A stretch of 64,000 nt of DNA from Echinometra lucunter. Lineage: Eukaryota > Echinodermata > Echinoidea > Camarodonta > Echinometridae. The position numbers were made by a program, and so were the translations under genes. The notes under the pieces are model-generated. The model searched no databases. It was not told where the DNA came from and saw only the letters and a program-made list of their open reading frames with translations. Below, one piece after another: positions 12,800 to 24,352 of this stretch; position 1 is the first letter of the stretch, and each line of letters starts with the position of its first letter. The DNA lies in contig CM057157.1 of NCBI GenBank assembly GCA_029962745.1, positions 4,665,435 through 4,729,434 of the forward strand, given 5' to 3'.

Positions 12800-13332
12800 C
12801 TCCGTGTTATTTGACCCTCTTCCTTTTTTATTTTCTGTCTTTCGCCCTCTCTCATTTGACTCTCCCTCTCTCCCCTCTTTTCATTTCTCTTTCTTTCCAT
12901 CTCTCCCTCTTTTATGACTCTCTCCATCCCTCTACTCTTGTCATTTGTCTTTTTCGTTCTTTCTCTCTCCGTTATTTGACTTATTTTATCGCTCTATTTC
13001 CTCTTTTCTCTGCCTTTTCTTTCTTTATCATTTGTCTGTCTTCCACTCTCTCCTCATTTCTCTTTTTTTCTTTCCCTATTTTTCTGTCTTCCTCTCCATT
13101 TCATCTCTTTATCTTTCACTGAACATTCTTTTCTTTCCTTTCTCTCATTTGTTAGTCTTCTCCTTTTCATTTCTCTATCTTTCCCTTTTTTTTCCTCTCT
13201 CATTTGTTAGTCTTCCTCTCCTCTTCATTTCCCTGTATCCCTCTGTATTCCTTTCTTTTCTCTCTCTCTCTCTTATTTGTTAGTCTTCCTCTCCTCTCCA
13301 TTTCTGTGTATCCCTGTCTTCCGGCTCTTTCT

Positions 13333-13366
<34 letters not shown>

Positions 13367-13660
13367 ATTTGTTAGTCTTCCTCTCCTCTTCATTTCTCTG
13401 TTTCCCTCTGTCTTTCTGTCTTTCTTTTCTTTCTCTCTCTCTCTCTCTCATTTGTAAGTCTTCCTATCCTCTCCATTTCTGTGTATCCCTGTCTTTTTCT
13501 TTCTATCTCTCTCTTTCTTTCTCTTTTGTTAGTCTTCCTCTCCTTTTCATTTCTCTGTCTTCCTCTGACTTTTTTCTTTCCCTCTATCATTTCACTCACC
13601 TCCTCCACTTTTCAATTCTCTACCTCTCCCTGTTTTCTCCCCCCCCCCCCCCATGTCCTT
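12800..13660. repeat. Pyrimidine-rich CT minisatellite
   Basis: Long C/T-rich region with loosely repeated units of about 60-110 bp built from CTCTCATTTGTTAGTCTTCC and TCTCTCTCTC runs. It is stop-poor in all + frames, giving spurious Ser/Leu/Phe-rich frames. No gene is supported. Confidence 0.85.
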
Positions 13661-15120
13661 CCTTAACACTCACTGACGTTTCACTTTACATTTATATCCA
13701 TCCTATATTCCATTCGTATGTTAAAACAAAGTCTCAGTGAAACTTTTATCAAATTTAAATATAAATTTAATGAAATTTGATTTCAATCAATAATAGTAAC
13801 CAATACGCAATGATATTTAGTACATTTTCTTATGAGTGCTGGATTATCAAACATCGATTTCAGGTATGCTTGTTTGTGCTCTGCATTCATGCCTAGACTG
13901 GTCATTAGGTAATGATTACTAAAAGCTAAATTCATCTGTTAATGCGGATGGCATTATGCAATTGCTTTAAAATTTAAAACAGAGCACATAACCTGTAATA
14001 ATGAATTACTGAAGGTCTTCTTTAAAATATTACATTCCATTCGAATACCTGAAGATTTCTATAACACATGTACAAAAAAAAAATCAAATTATTCAGATTT
14101 CCCTTTACAGCCTCTTCTTCAATAATGGAATGTTTACATGCATTACACTTCATGGAATCTAATACTTTGCATGTAGTTAAATACTAGATCAAAATAAGTT
14201 AAAATTTAAATATTATAATAAGCTTAATCATGTATATTTCATTTAATACTGCAATATTATAAAATTTTCACAAACAATATTTCTGAGCATCTGCAGGTAT
14301 TTGTCTGTACTCATATATAAGACACGTTGACTTCCCAAGAAAAATGTACAACAATGAACGATAACAACAATAACAATTACAATCAGGATCACGTCAAGAA
14401 TAATCATTTGAAACTGCAAAATTAAGCAGATCAAAATGGTATGTACATAATAATCTTCTTCACACTGTGCATAACATCAATAAGGTCCGTTGATCCATTA
14501 TCAAGACATCAAAGTATAAATGACATTGTATAGAATAATCAGAAGTCAAACTAATACTGATAATTTAAATTCAATAAATTCCATTCAATTACAGTCACAA
14601 TTTCAATTAATCTCTATATAAAGTCACGAATCACATCAATTTGTTTGTAGTGCAGAAAAAAATGACAAGATAAAGGTTTAATGTTTAATTAAGAATGCAT
14701 TGATTTTGCCAAACATTCTCTTTTGAAGACCCCAAATGAAGCGAAAAGTGAAACTGAGAAATCAAAGCTTGTAAGCTTTTGTTGTAAGCTAAAATGCATA
14801 ATGCAAGTTTTAAACCTTTTCTCTGCTGGTCAGCTGAGTATTTTGCCTTGAAATAATTCAAATCAGCAGTATTCGAAAATAGGGGGGGGGGGTTGCTAGC
14901 CACTGCCTCGAATTCTGTGATGTCTGTTTATAAAGGGTGCGACTACATGTGTTTGGGTGTGAAATATATCAAATATTTTTTTTTTCCTTTCCAGATTAGG
15001 GATTTGAAAAAAAGAAGAAATATTTTGCCGAAGAAAAATTATAATGAAAATACAAAGTATGTAAATTCAATTGCTTTGTCAAATAACATGCAAACCAGAA
15101 AGCAATATTTATAATGGAAA
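13661..15120. other. Gene-free AT-rich stretch
   Basis: No recognisable protein, no splice-flanked exon and no strong repeat. A C-run lies at 13639-13652 and a G-run at 14882-14892. Confidence 0.5.
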
Positions 15121-15402
15121 ATTTGTGCACTTCTTGCAAACATATAATGTGTTGTGATTCCTATGGTGCCTTCTCTTTCCTCCACACCATTGGAAAAGAA
15201 TGTGGTTACATTCCATTTCCAGAGAGTACTAGCTGAGAGGAAAGAGAAATAAGGAATCCAGATTAAGTGGATATTCACTTCTTGCAAATATATGTGTTCT
15301 GATTCCCACAGTATCTTCTCTTTCCTCCACACCATCGGAAAAGGATGTAGTTACATGCCAGAGAGTACTAGCTTTGAGGAAAGAGAAAGAAGGAATCCAG
15401 AT
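15121..15402. repeat. Tandem duplication of a 140-160-bp segment
   Basis: Two adjacent copies share CTTCTCTTTCCTCCACACCAT, then GGAAAAG.ATGT.GTTACAT, AGAGAGTACTAGCT and GGAATCCAGATT. The first copy is at about 15121-15262 and the second at about 15283-15402. No coding role is seen. Confidence 0.75.
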
Positions 15403-15710
15403 TGAATTGAAGAAAAAAAGTCAGTTTATTGTAAAGTAATTGAATGTTATTATGAGTAATTTGAGTCACTTACAATGTTTCAATTACAATTAGATCAATT
15501 TCTCTTTCAAAACTTCGATTACAATTACAATTACAATTACTCAAAAATGTAATCAATTACTCTGTAATTGAGCCCAACCCTGGTATCTGTAAGTTTTTTC
15601 TGCAGAAATAAATAAAACGACATTCACAACACTGCACTTAATCTCTTAAACAGTAGGAAAGCATGACGACGGCAGGCATCATAGGAAAGAATCCTACTGG
15701 GCATACATAC

Positions 15711-16620
15711 TTAGTGGGGAAGGAGTTCGTAGAATCTCTGGTAGTCTGGATGGGCAATGACTGGCATATCCCCCGTACGCAGGGTGGTCAAGTCTCTGTA
15801 CTTCCCAAGTGAAAGTTTTGGGGGTCCGCCAGCATAGAGCAACTCTGGCTTCAACACTTCTTCTGAAACTCGACGCATGGTTGGCAATGTGACTTTGTCA
15901 AAGTCATTATCTGTGTGAGAGTACTTGAATCGTATCGCATTCAGGTCCATCTTCGTACTTGTATCGCCATGAACTTCGTCCAGTCTATCGTCTGACCCTT
16001 GTCTGAGGTACGTACACGAAGTAATCCAAGTTTCTGACTGTAGGTCTTCCAGTCGATTATGTCTGTGGTTTTAACAGATACAACATCATACGGTGCAGGA
16101 TCCTTCCTTGCCATTCGACAAATGGTGACGAGCTGTGCAGGAACAAATATCTCTTCTACCTGTCTTAAAGCACGCTCGATGGTGCTATGCATGCTATCTC
16201 CCTCCACTTTGTCCATGGGAGGTTTCGAAGAACCTCAGGGTGATTGTGTGAATTGACTTTGCAGTCTCACGAAGAAAGTGTAGCATCATGGCAGGGACAA
16301 TAGAATTTTTATTCTGTCCAATGCACCCGTCACTAAACAAGTGTACCTCTTCTTTGCCAGAGCGATCTAAATTGGCAAGATAGTGAAGGAGGTGTGATGC
16401 AATTTCACATGCTCCTCTTTGGTGAGTCCCTCATGGGCCAAGTAGCAAACACCTCGTCTATCATGTAGGTCATAGACAGTGAAATTGAAGTTAGAGAGTC
16501 TGCGTTTATAGAACAGTTCAGAGCGAGAAGACTTGGGTAGAAGATCACCTGCTGTAGATCAAAAACCCCTGCAGATACCTTGTCACTCTTTCAGTTGCCA
16601 ACTGTTTTACCTCATATTTC
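15711..16620 (-). CDS. RNase H-like core and C-terminus of the transposase-like gene
   Basis: Reading the minus strand and allowing two single-base shifts (near 15955 and 16215), this segment carries FTVYDL, then FSDGCIGQNKN, then EGDSMHSTIERAL, and ends with the residues YELLPH before a stop. Two well-conserved Asp positions and a later Glu in these motifs are what one expects of an RNase H-like active site. That assignment is inferred from the motif pattern. Confidence 0.65.
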
Positions 16621-16626
16621 AGAAGT

Positions 16627-16990
16627 CTAACCGTGTTTTTTTTCCAAGATGTGTTTTTCATATCTCTCTTTGATTGGTCCCCTCTCCTCTTCATTGGCTT
16701 TCAAGTACGTCATGCATAGGCCACATTGATCTTTTTTTGGTTTATGGAATCTTAGGTTGAGGCTTTGAAGTACTTTCTTGTAAAAAGAAAAAGAAGCACC
16801 TTCCGGATACTCTTCACGATACATCTTGTACATAAGAGACTGGTTCAGGTCACTGGAGAGGTATTGACAGGTACTACTTGATCTACAGTAGTGTGATTCC
16901 ACGCGAGGAAACTTGTCAATGTGATCTTTTACTTCCTGATAGAGCTGGACATCCCTTCTCGAATCTCGTAAAGACCTTCCACCTCTTTTG
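16627..16990 (-). CDS. HYCR / PKKDQC region of the transposase-like gene
   Basis: The minus strand encodes VESHYCRSS, then LNQSLMYKMYREEYPEG, then FHKPKKDQCGLC with a CxxC pair, then a charged helical tail ending in EKKHG. This order is characteristic of the family. The segment joins upstream to EKDKRGGRSLRDSRRDV, which is one frame away from the preceding VCKQMFLSTLGISERQVRTV segment. Confidence 0.7.
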
Positions 16991-17035
16991 TCTTTTTCGA
17001 TTATTCCACAAGGTAATGTCTTTGGATGACGGTTC

Positions 17036-17700
17036 TCACTTGTCGCTCAGAGATTCCAAGGGTGGAAAGGAACATCTGCTTGCATACGGGAAGACGACCA
17101 AAGGCATCAGAAGGATCTGGAAGAAATAGGAAATTACAGATTTTCCCTTATTCTTCTTCTTCACATCAATGTTCATTCTAATGACTTGCCGTTGTTTTTG
17201 CAAACTGCCAAGATCGTAATACGAATTTCTTATCTTTTGCTTATTTTCTTCAGAGAATTTTGCACAATCTAATTTCTTTCGTGAACAACTGAGGCAGGGT
17301 TCACGAAATTGTGCTTCACGACGAGCTGGCATATGTTTCTGGCTTTTCCGGCTCACATATTCTTCTCCTAGGTTCCTCTTCATCTTCGCAGACTTGCATT
17401 TGATAATTGTCTTAACTGACTTTTCAAGAGGAGCCGGTGTCCCTTGACCTTCCACAAAAAAAGCCTCTGCTGGATGCTTTTCTAATTCATTTCTATCTCC
17501 AAGACAAGGCTCAGGTACAGCCGCGCCCTGAAGTTGTCTTGCTGAGACCTCAGGTGTGAGATGCGGCAATTGAACTATAAATTCTTCATCATCTTCTTCA
17601 ATATCCATTTCTTCTTCAAAATCGGATTCTGACCTCAGTCCATCCAAATCATCATTTTCCTCGTCAATCATGGAGCATTCGACGACCTGCTCTGGCAAAG
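17036..17700 (-). CDS. Acidic and Cys-rich N-terminal part of the transposase-like gene
   Basis: A strongly acidic stretch (EENDDLDGLRSESDFEEEMD) is followed by basic residues and by CLSCSRKKLDCAKFSEENKQ and YYDLGSLQKQRQ. The latter two are the family's Cys motif and its following helix. A likely 3' splice site (TTTCTTCCAG on the minus strand, near 17120) leads into the next segment. Confidence 0.7.
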
Positions 17701-18505
17701 TCCTTTCCACAAAAGATGTACCTTCTACGTTGTCAACTTCGTGGACTTGCTCTGGCAAATTCCTTTCCACAAAAGAAGGACCTTCTATGCTGTCTTCTTT
17801 GTGGACTGGCTCTGCCAATTCCTTTCCACAAAAGATGTACCTTCTATGCTGTCTTCTTTGTGGACTTGCTCTGGCAAATTCCTTTCCACAAAAGATGTAC
17901 CTTCTATGCTGTCTTCTTTGTGGACTTGCTCTGGCAATTTCTTTCCACAAAAGATGTACCTTCTATGTTGTCTTCTTTGTGGACTTGCTCTGGCAAATTC
18001 CTTTCCACAAAAGATGTACCTTCTATGTTGTCTTCTTTGTGGACTTGCTCTGGCAAATTCATTTCCACAAAAGATGTACCTTCTATGCTGTCTTCTTTGT
18101 GGACTTGCTCTGGCAAATTTCTTTCCACAAAAGATGTACCTTCTATGTTGTCTTCTTTGTGGACTTGCTCTGGCAAATTCATTTCCACAAAGATGTACCT
18201 TCTATGCTGTCCTTCTTTGTGGACTGGCTCTGGCCAATTCCTTTCCACAAAAGATGTACCTTCTATGCTGTCTTCTTTGTGGACTTGCTCTGTCAAATTC
18301 CTTTCCACAAAAAGATGTACCTTCTATGCTGTCTTCTTTGTGGACTTGCTCTGGCAAATTTCTTTCCACAAAAGATGTACCTTCTATGTTTGTCTTCTTT
18401 GTGGACTTGCTCTGGCAAATTCCTTTCCACAAAAGATGTACCTTCTATGTTGTCTTCTTTGTGGACTTGCTCTGGCAAATTCATTTCCACAAAAGATGTA
18501 CTAGT
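17690..18505 (-). repeat. 60-bp minisatellite inside the transposase-like gene
   Basis: Fourteen near-identical units, recognised by TTCCACAAAAGATGTACCTT on the + strand at about 60-base spacing from 17706 to 18487. On the minus strand each unit encodes a 20-residue repeat, EGTSFVERNLPEQVHKEDSI. Four units carry single-base indels (near 18190, 18211, 18311 and 18391), so the frame is not kept throughout. The + strand happens to be stop-free in all frames across the array, and those + frames are shadows. Confidence 0.9.
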
Positions 18506-18509
18506 ACCT

Positions 18510-18829
18510 TCCACGCTATCTTCTTTCCTTTGGTCATCGTCACCTACGCATTTTTCACTCTTACTTCCAGTGTGACTTTCGCTATTAATGACACTTCTGC
18601 CATCACCAGACTGCGTTACTATCGGACTGGAGGAATCACCTGCAAATAACTGAATGAATGAAGATGATGCATCTTCAACCTGTATACAACATGCATTATG
18701 GGATTTACAATCTTCATTATAACAATAATGTTTGAAACATAGAAAACATGAACATTTCCTACATGGGGCCCATGCACCCAAATTGCAGACGAAATTGCTT
18801 GCACACTGCTGGCGACAGACTTGAATCAC
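18510..18829 (-). CDS. Cys-rich segment of the transposase-like gene
   Basis: The minus strand encodes a Cys/His-rich stretch with spacing CxxC..CxxCxC..C..CxxC (CRQQC, then CRKCSCFLCFKHYC, then CNEDC-like residues), probably zinc-binding. It is followed by a Ser/Asp-rich linker that runs straight into the 60-bp repeats. An upstream exon boundary is likely near 18900 (CTTTCTCCAG on the minus strand). Confidence 0.6.
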
Positions 18830-19879
18830 TTAAACTTCTCCCTTCCTTCGGAAGTATCTCAGTGGAGCTTTGAACTTTTGCACCTTGGAGTTCAGCATCT
18901 GGAGAAAGAGAAAATCAAGGTAGTTGTTCATCAAATTTTGTAATGTTATGCGTATCAAAAAAATTCAGTGCAAATAATTCATTACTCTCTGTATCAAATT
19001 TTCTAAACCCCATCAATGCTAATAAAGATTTAAACAGTATATTTCACAATACATATGAAAAAAAAAAGATAGTGCATTAAAACAACAATAAAAATCACAA
19101 GCATCCCCCTTAACATTGAAACTTTTTATTTAGTATTTAGCAACAACAGTAACACAGTCTGGTGTAAATTGTAAAAACAACAACGCATGTGGTGTAAATT
19201 ACACTTTGAAAATATTGAGCAAAACTTTACCCCAAATTTACCAAACAGAGGGTAGTTATGTGTCCAACCAACTTTGGGTAAACTTTACTGATTTTATAAA
19301 TTAACCCTTTTTAGGGAAATTGAATTGCCAATTTAATTATCCATTTATGTTTACCCAACCATGATACCCAACATGATAATGGGTACCCAGTATGTAGACA
19401 ATTTCTGAATTATAGGTTAAAGATGTCTTCTGTTTTTCGTGAATTATGTGGGCATTAATTTCCTTTCATTCTTGTTTGGTAATTATGCATAAGGTAAATA
19501 GTTGGAGAAGTTTTACCTAATTTTAGGTATATGATGCCCAATATTTATTTACCCAGTGTTGTTACCCATTGTGTAGACTTTTATTTTTGACACATTCACC
19601 CAGCATTTCTTAGAGTGTATGAAGTGACTTTTAAAAAATGAAATGAAACGAACGTCATCAAGGTTTGAAATAAAACCCTAATACCACCCCTTTTAAAATT
19701 TCTTGCATGAAGCTGAAATACGGATATTGTCCGATTTTGACTTTTATAAATTTTGTCATCTGATTTATCCCATACTGTCATAAAAAAATGAATGATGATA
19801 TCCATAAACATGAACATTTGCATCGTAGTTGATCGCACTGAAAGTAAACACGATATATCATGTTCATTTTCTTAGAATC

Positions 19880-20195
19880 AACGTCTTCTGGAGACCATAC
19901 AACAGCACTTAATAAAGAAATACCTTCGTTTTTTAACAAATGCTGATAATGGCAAGTCGCTCTCACTGTCGGAATCCGTTGAACTGGCATCACTATCCCC
20001 ATCCACAGCCAGTACAACTCCTTGCCACGGAGACGAACCTGGCCATGGCATGAAACACAAGAGCCTCTTTGGAGATGGGCCTTCAATACTTCAAGTCCCT
20101 TTTCAGAGACCACATTTTTGGAGCCGTCAGCCTTCCATCTCACAAGTACATCGGTTGTCTCCAGTGTAGATATTATCGCGTGTTAACCCCTTTGG
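19880..20195 (-). CDS. N-terminal segment of the transposase-like gene
   Basis: The minus strand encodes TTDVLVRWKADGSKNVVSEK, then GLEVLKAHLQRGSCV. After a one-base shift it encodes MPWPGSSPWQGVVLAVDGDS followed by a Ser/Asp/Glu run and LPLSAFVKK. A donor-like AAG|GTATTT follows near 19922. The fold resembles a small beta-barrel (Tudor/SH3-like), but I cannot name it with confidence. Confidence 0.5.
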
Positions 20196-20199
20196 CATA

Positions 20200-23100
20200 A
20201 TCCTAGAATACAAGTTGATAATAATTTATTTTAAGTCATGGTGTGCAAAGGGGATACGATTCGTTAACAATGTTTAAAGACAGATGGAAAGTTTCTCTCA
20301 TATTTTGATTTTCAACATAAATACAATGTACAAGTAAAATTTATTTTATATCATGGATTATGTAACACTATTTGATTCAGTTATGACAAAAATGTCAAAC
20401 CTGAGCTCATGGTAGCTACATATATTCTCCCCGAAGCATTGTTTTAATACTGAAAGTGCAAAAAGGTTGTGCACATATCTACTAGTCTTTCTTGAAACAT
20501 GAATCAAGAAATGTAAAAGACTTTCAAAAAGTAAACAGGAGTTTGATCTTGACAATATTATTTAGAGTTCTATTTACCTAATCCCTTTCCTTTTAATTGT
20601 CAATATAAACATGAGGTGGTTTCAGTTTAAATTGCTGATTAGAATTCTTTATGTGAAAGATGCTTATTAAGATCCAAATTAGTAACAATAAGCTATGTTC
20701 ATTTCATAATAGCAGCAAAGAAACAATTATAAATATTTTTGTTCCTGTATATATTCAAATGAAATATGTCAAATCTTGAGCCTTGGCCGTCCCGCAATAT
20801 TATTCACATTCACCTTACATATAAAAATAAAATTTTGGCTTTTATGACGTAATAACAGTGCTTTCAATTGTTCATGATTTTAGAAGGAAAAAAAAAGTTG
20901 CAGCCAAATGCAAAAATTGTTTGCCCGTTTTGAACGGGGGAAAAAAAAATCATAAAATCATTAATTTTTATGATATGGAAAAGAATATTTGTAAACCAAT
21001 CTAAAAAAAACAAGAAAAATTAAAAACAAAGTGGTAAAACCTTATTGAATGCTCTCATTGTGGTTTTTTTCTCATGGGATTATTTGTCAAGTTATTTTGT
21101 GTCGCTTAGGAAAGAATTTACAATATGTAATTGATTTGTCTAATGGTTTGTTCTTATTTTATTTAGAATGGCCAATGTGGATGTGATATTATTTAATAAA
21201 AAAGGGGAAGTGGAGGGGCATTGTTTCTTTCTCCATGTATACTGCAACGGAATTTTTAAAAAGGCTCATACCACATAGGATGTAAAATGTAATACTAAAT
21301 AATCATATAGGTTTTTTTTTCCTTTTGTGCTACCAAGATATAAATTAATAGTTTTTAGATTTTTTTGGGGGGGGCTTGACAACATACCAGAAATTAACAA
21401 CGAATAAAAGATAATACCATTGACTTCATATACGTGATATGGTATCGGTCGTTAAAAGGAGATGGGAAAATATCAATTTCACTAACAAAGTTATATCACC
21501 TTCTTCTTGATTTCATTCCCGATAAGTGGGTACCTGCCTGCAGGACGAAAATTTTCAGAGCCCCTGTAGTCAGAACCTGTATTAGATTTGAAAAGGAAAA
21601 AAAAATCATTAAACTCTTTAAAGGGGTCTACAGATATATATGCAGATAATAGTTGAGTAAAGCACAAACAAACAAGAAAAAACACAAATAAACAAACAAA
21701 AAAAAACAAAAGAAAAGTCTAGATTTTTTATCTAATTTCATTTCAAGAAATTTAACAAGAGATTCACGACTTTGCATTAACGTTCGCTACCATGTAAATC
21801 CCAAAAAGACCTTTCAGAGGACCCACTCAGAAGAAGCAGGCAATATTATCTGTCAAGTATTGTTTTTGTTGTGATGATGAAATGCAGAAATAAATCAAAT
21901 CAAATCAAATCAAATCAAATGAATAGGTTAATACGTTAGAAAATTACTGTGTGTGTGAAACTGACTTGCTTTTCTAATTTGGAGAAGGAATAAAGGCTAC
22001 ACTGGAAATGAAATCCTAGAGATTTCAAAGGTGTAAATTACGGATTTAGTTTAAATGTAAAATCAATTTGGAGGCTAACTGAATTAATGAAATATTTATA
22101 GACCTACGTAGACTATCTGAACTAATCTATTTGTTATTGCCCCATGTACATGCATGCGTAATGCCAAAATAGTCCTTGCATCCGAGTCAAAGCAAGGTGA
22201 CACCTGCTTTAAAGAGATTTTTTAGAGTCTATTACTAGTAGTACGGACACTATAACTGGAGACTAAATGCAAATAAAAAATAAATAAATGAATAGATAAA
22301 TAAATAAATTAAAAAATGAGATTTAGTTTGAAACTTCTAGATCAGTTGAGTGGTGTCATTAATAATGTCTCATGACTGAGAGTCCCATGTAGAAAATTGA
22401 GATCTAGACCTACTACAGATCTAGATCTAGTCTTGAGTCTACAGAGTACAGTGCGGATAGAAATTGTTCCCTCCCCATATGGTTGTTTTGGTATATTCTA
22501 CGTCAAAATCTAATCTGTACTACATGTAAATATTAATGAACTTGATCTTAGAACTAGTCTTAGATCCAAAACTATTTTGCAGTGTGGTACACTCAGTTTC
22601 AGGTCCAGACCTCCAATCAGGAAGGTCATGAAACTGTCTGAATACACCTTTCTAATTCTAGGCCGGCTACAGGCTCCAGTTGAGTTTTACCTGGGTAGAT
22701 CTATGCCAAGATAGCTAGTATTAGTTCATCCTTTTAAAGAGTCACATCTTGTATGTATAGTATATTATTACCTTTAACCTCTGACAGTTACATTATGTAG
22801 GTCATATACAGACCTACTCATGATATTGATCTGTACTGGGCCCCACCCTGGCCCGTTTCTCGATCTAACAAAGTTAATGTATTGTAGTCTATGTAGATAG
22901 ACTATGACTATGAGTATGAATTAGGCCTGTTGTTAGGCTGAAAATTTCGAATTAAACTCCTGCAATACCTTTATGAAATAAAAATTACAGTGTCTTGGTT
23001 CTTAGCTTTAGCCTTAGCTATATTGCTGGGTAATGAACAGTTTTAGCACTGACCGTCTTGCCACGATCTCGAGTCGTAGCCTAGCCAAATTCGAACACGG

Positions 23101-23367
23101 AGCAGATCTACTTTATGATAACAATTTTTTCAACAGGTGGGGCTACGTATTCGTTTTCCCCTATAATCCTTGGAAATACTTTTACACTGATATTTCACAC
23201 AAATCTATATGTTGTCCGTGACTAGTTTTTTAATAATCTTTTAAATCTGGGATGGAGACGTTTTTTTAAATCGATTACTTACCATCTACTGAAGATTGAT
23301 ATACGTACGACAGTTCGTCCTCCACTTTGCCGACAGCTAAAAGCTTTCGCGTAGTGACGTTCCCGCG
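20200..23367. other. Gene-free stretch
   Basis: AT-rich sequence with short homopolymers, an (AAATC)n tract at about 21893-21920, a GGAAGTGGAGGGGCA segment (21210) that resembles the 30662-30754 element, and several TAGATCTAGAT-type palindromes (22400-22440). No exon is supported. Confidence 0.5.
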
Positions 23368-23386
23368 TACGTCACTTTGCGAAACC
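23368..23386 (-). repeat. Inverted copy of the GGTTTCGCAAA motif
   Basis: TACGTCACTTTGCGAAACC is the inverted counterpart of the motif at 12438 and 12760. A partial extra copy with the opposite sense lies just beside it (CTTTCGCGTAGTGACGT, 23344-23360), so this end is itself foldback. It is a possible right terminus of a large element. Confidence 0.5.
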
Positions 23387-23532
23387 ACTATTCGCTGTTT
23401 TCAACACGTACGTCAGTTTGCATGATGTCATTATTACGTCATCGAGGACTTTCCATGTCTAATTTTTTTTGGAAGTGATAGACAATTAAATATAGAGTTG
23501 AAAAATGATTATAAACTCAAAAACCAAAAAAA

Positions 23533-24032
23533 NNNNNNNNNNNNNNNNNNNNNNNNNNNNNNNNNNNNNNNNNNNNNNNNNNNNNNNNNNNNNNNNNNNN
23601 NNNNNNNNNNNNNNNNNNNNNNNNNNNNNNNNNNNNNNNNNNNNNNNNNNNNNNNNNNNNNNNNNNNNNNNNNNNNNNNNNNNNNNNNNNNNNNNNNNNN
23701 NNNNNNNNNNNNNNNNNNNNNNNNNNNNNNNNNNNNNNNNNNNNNNNNNNNNNNNNNNNNNNNNNNNNNNNNNNNNNNNNNNNNNNNNNNNNNNNNNNNN
23801 NNNNNNNNNNNNNNNNNNNNNNNNNNNNNNNNNNNNNNNNNNNNNNNNNNNNNNNNNNNNNNNNNNNNNNNNNNNNNNNNNNNNNNNNNNNNNNNNNNNN
23901 NNNNNNNNNNNNNNNNNNNNNNNNNNNNNNNNNNNNNNNNNNNNNNNNNNNNNNNNNNNNNNNNNNNNNNNNNNNNNNNNNNNNNNNNNNNNNNNNNNNN
24001 NNNNNNNNNNNNNNNNNNNNNNNNNNNNNNNN
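23533..24032. other. Assembly gap of 500 N
   Basis: Exactly 500 undetermined bases, just upstream of the first recognisable USP24 exon. Upstream exons could be hidden here. Confidence 0.99.
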
Positions 24033-24272
24033 AGAATAGGAAATACAGGTTTTATTCATGTTGAGTTATTTGTATCTACCACCCATATTGATATGATGAT
24101 AGGCCATCCTTTCATAGACAGAAGAATCACTTTTATATTCTTAAGTGTTCTATCAGGTTTTTTTATCATGTTATGCCATTTAACCATTTACCTTTGAATT
24201 ACATTAATCTTATCTGTTAACATTCCTTTTTGAAGAATTACCAAAATGATTGAGGATACAAGTTATATCCAG

Positions 24273-24352
24273 CAGAAATCGTAATGCCATTGAAGAGGAT
24301 GTCATCTTGGAACTGGTTGGTGGAGAATAAAGTACTATCAATAGCACTGGAA
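24273..24352 (+). CDS. USP24: USP24 exon 1 of window
   Basis: It encodes ..[19 protein letters not shown] and ends at a GAA|GTAAGG donor in phase 0. The tail matches the USP9X/USP24 scaffold just before the next exon. The start is uncertain: acceptor candidates are TATCCAG|CAG and CAGCAG|AAA, and an in-frame TGA lies upstream at about 24250. Confidence 0.55.

Larger units (their letters stand above)
15711..20195 (-). pseudogene. Frame-broken transposase-like (DUF7869-type) gene
   Basis: Minus-strand gene of a repetitive metazoan family whose core looks like an RNase H-fold transposase; some members carry the label DUF7869 (name from memory). In order the minus strand shows an RWKADGSKNVVSEKG segment with an acidic Ser/Asp run (20190-19880), a Cys-rich segment (about 18820-18690), fourteen 60-bp repeats (18500-17690), an acidic stretch, a CLSCSRKKLDC segment (about 17290), VCKQMFLSTLGISERQVRTV (about 17065), VESHYCRSS (about 16890), HKPKKDQCGLC (about 16720), FYKRRLSNFNFTVYDL (about 16490), FSDGCIGQNKN (about 16330), EGDSMHSTIERAL (about 16190) and a C-terminus ending at 15711. 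At least four single-base shifts break the frame (near 15955, 16215, 17010 and 20045), so this is a decayed or error-bearing copy. An intron with acceptor near 17120 and one near 18900 are plausible. Confidence 0.75.

Noticed and set aside
17690..18505. CRISPR-like array of evenly spaced repeats
   Set aside because: Units are adjacent with no unique spacers, in a eukaryotic genome. It is a coding minisatellite. The same applies to 52128-52790.
17670..18649. Three overlapping + strand frames of about 300 codons
   Set aside because: All three + frames are open because the 60-bp repeat lacks stops. The meaningful reading is on the minus strand, continuous with the flanking family motifs.
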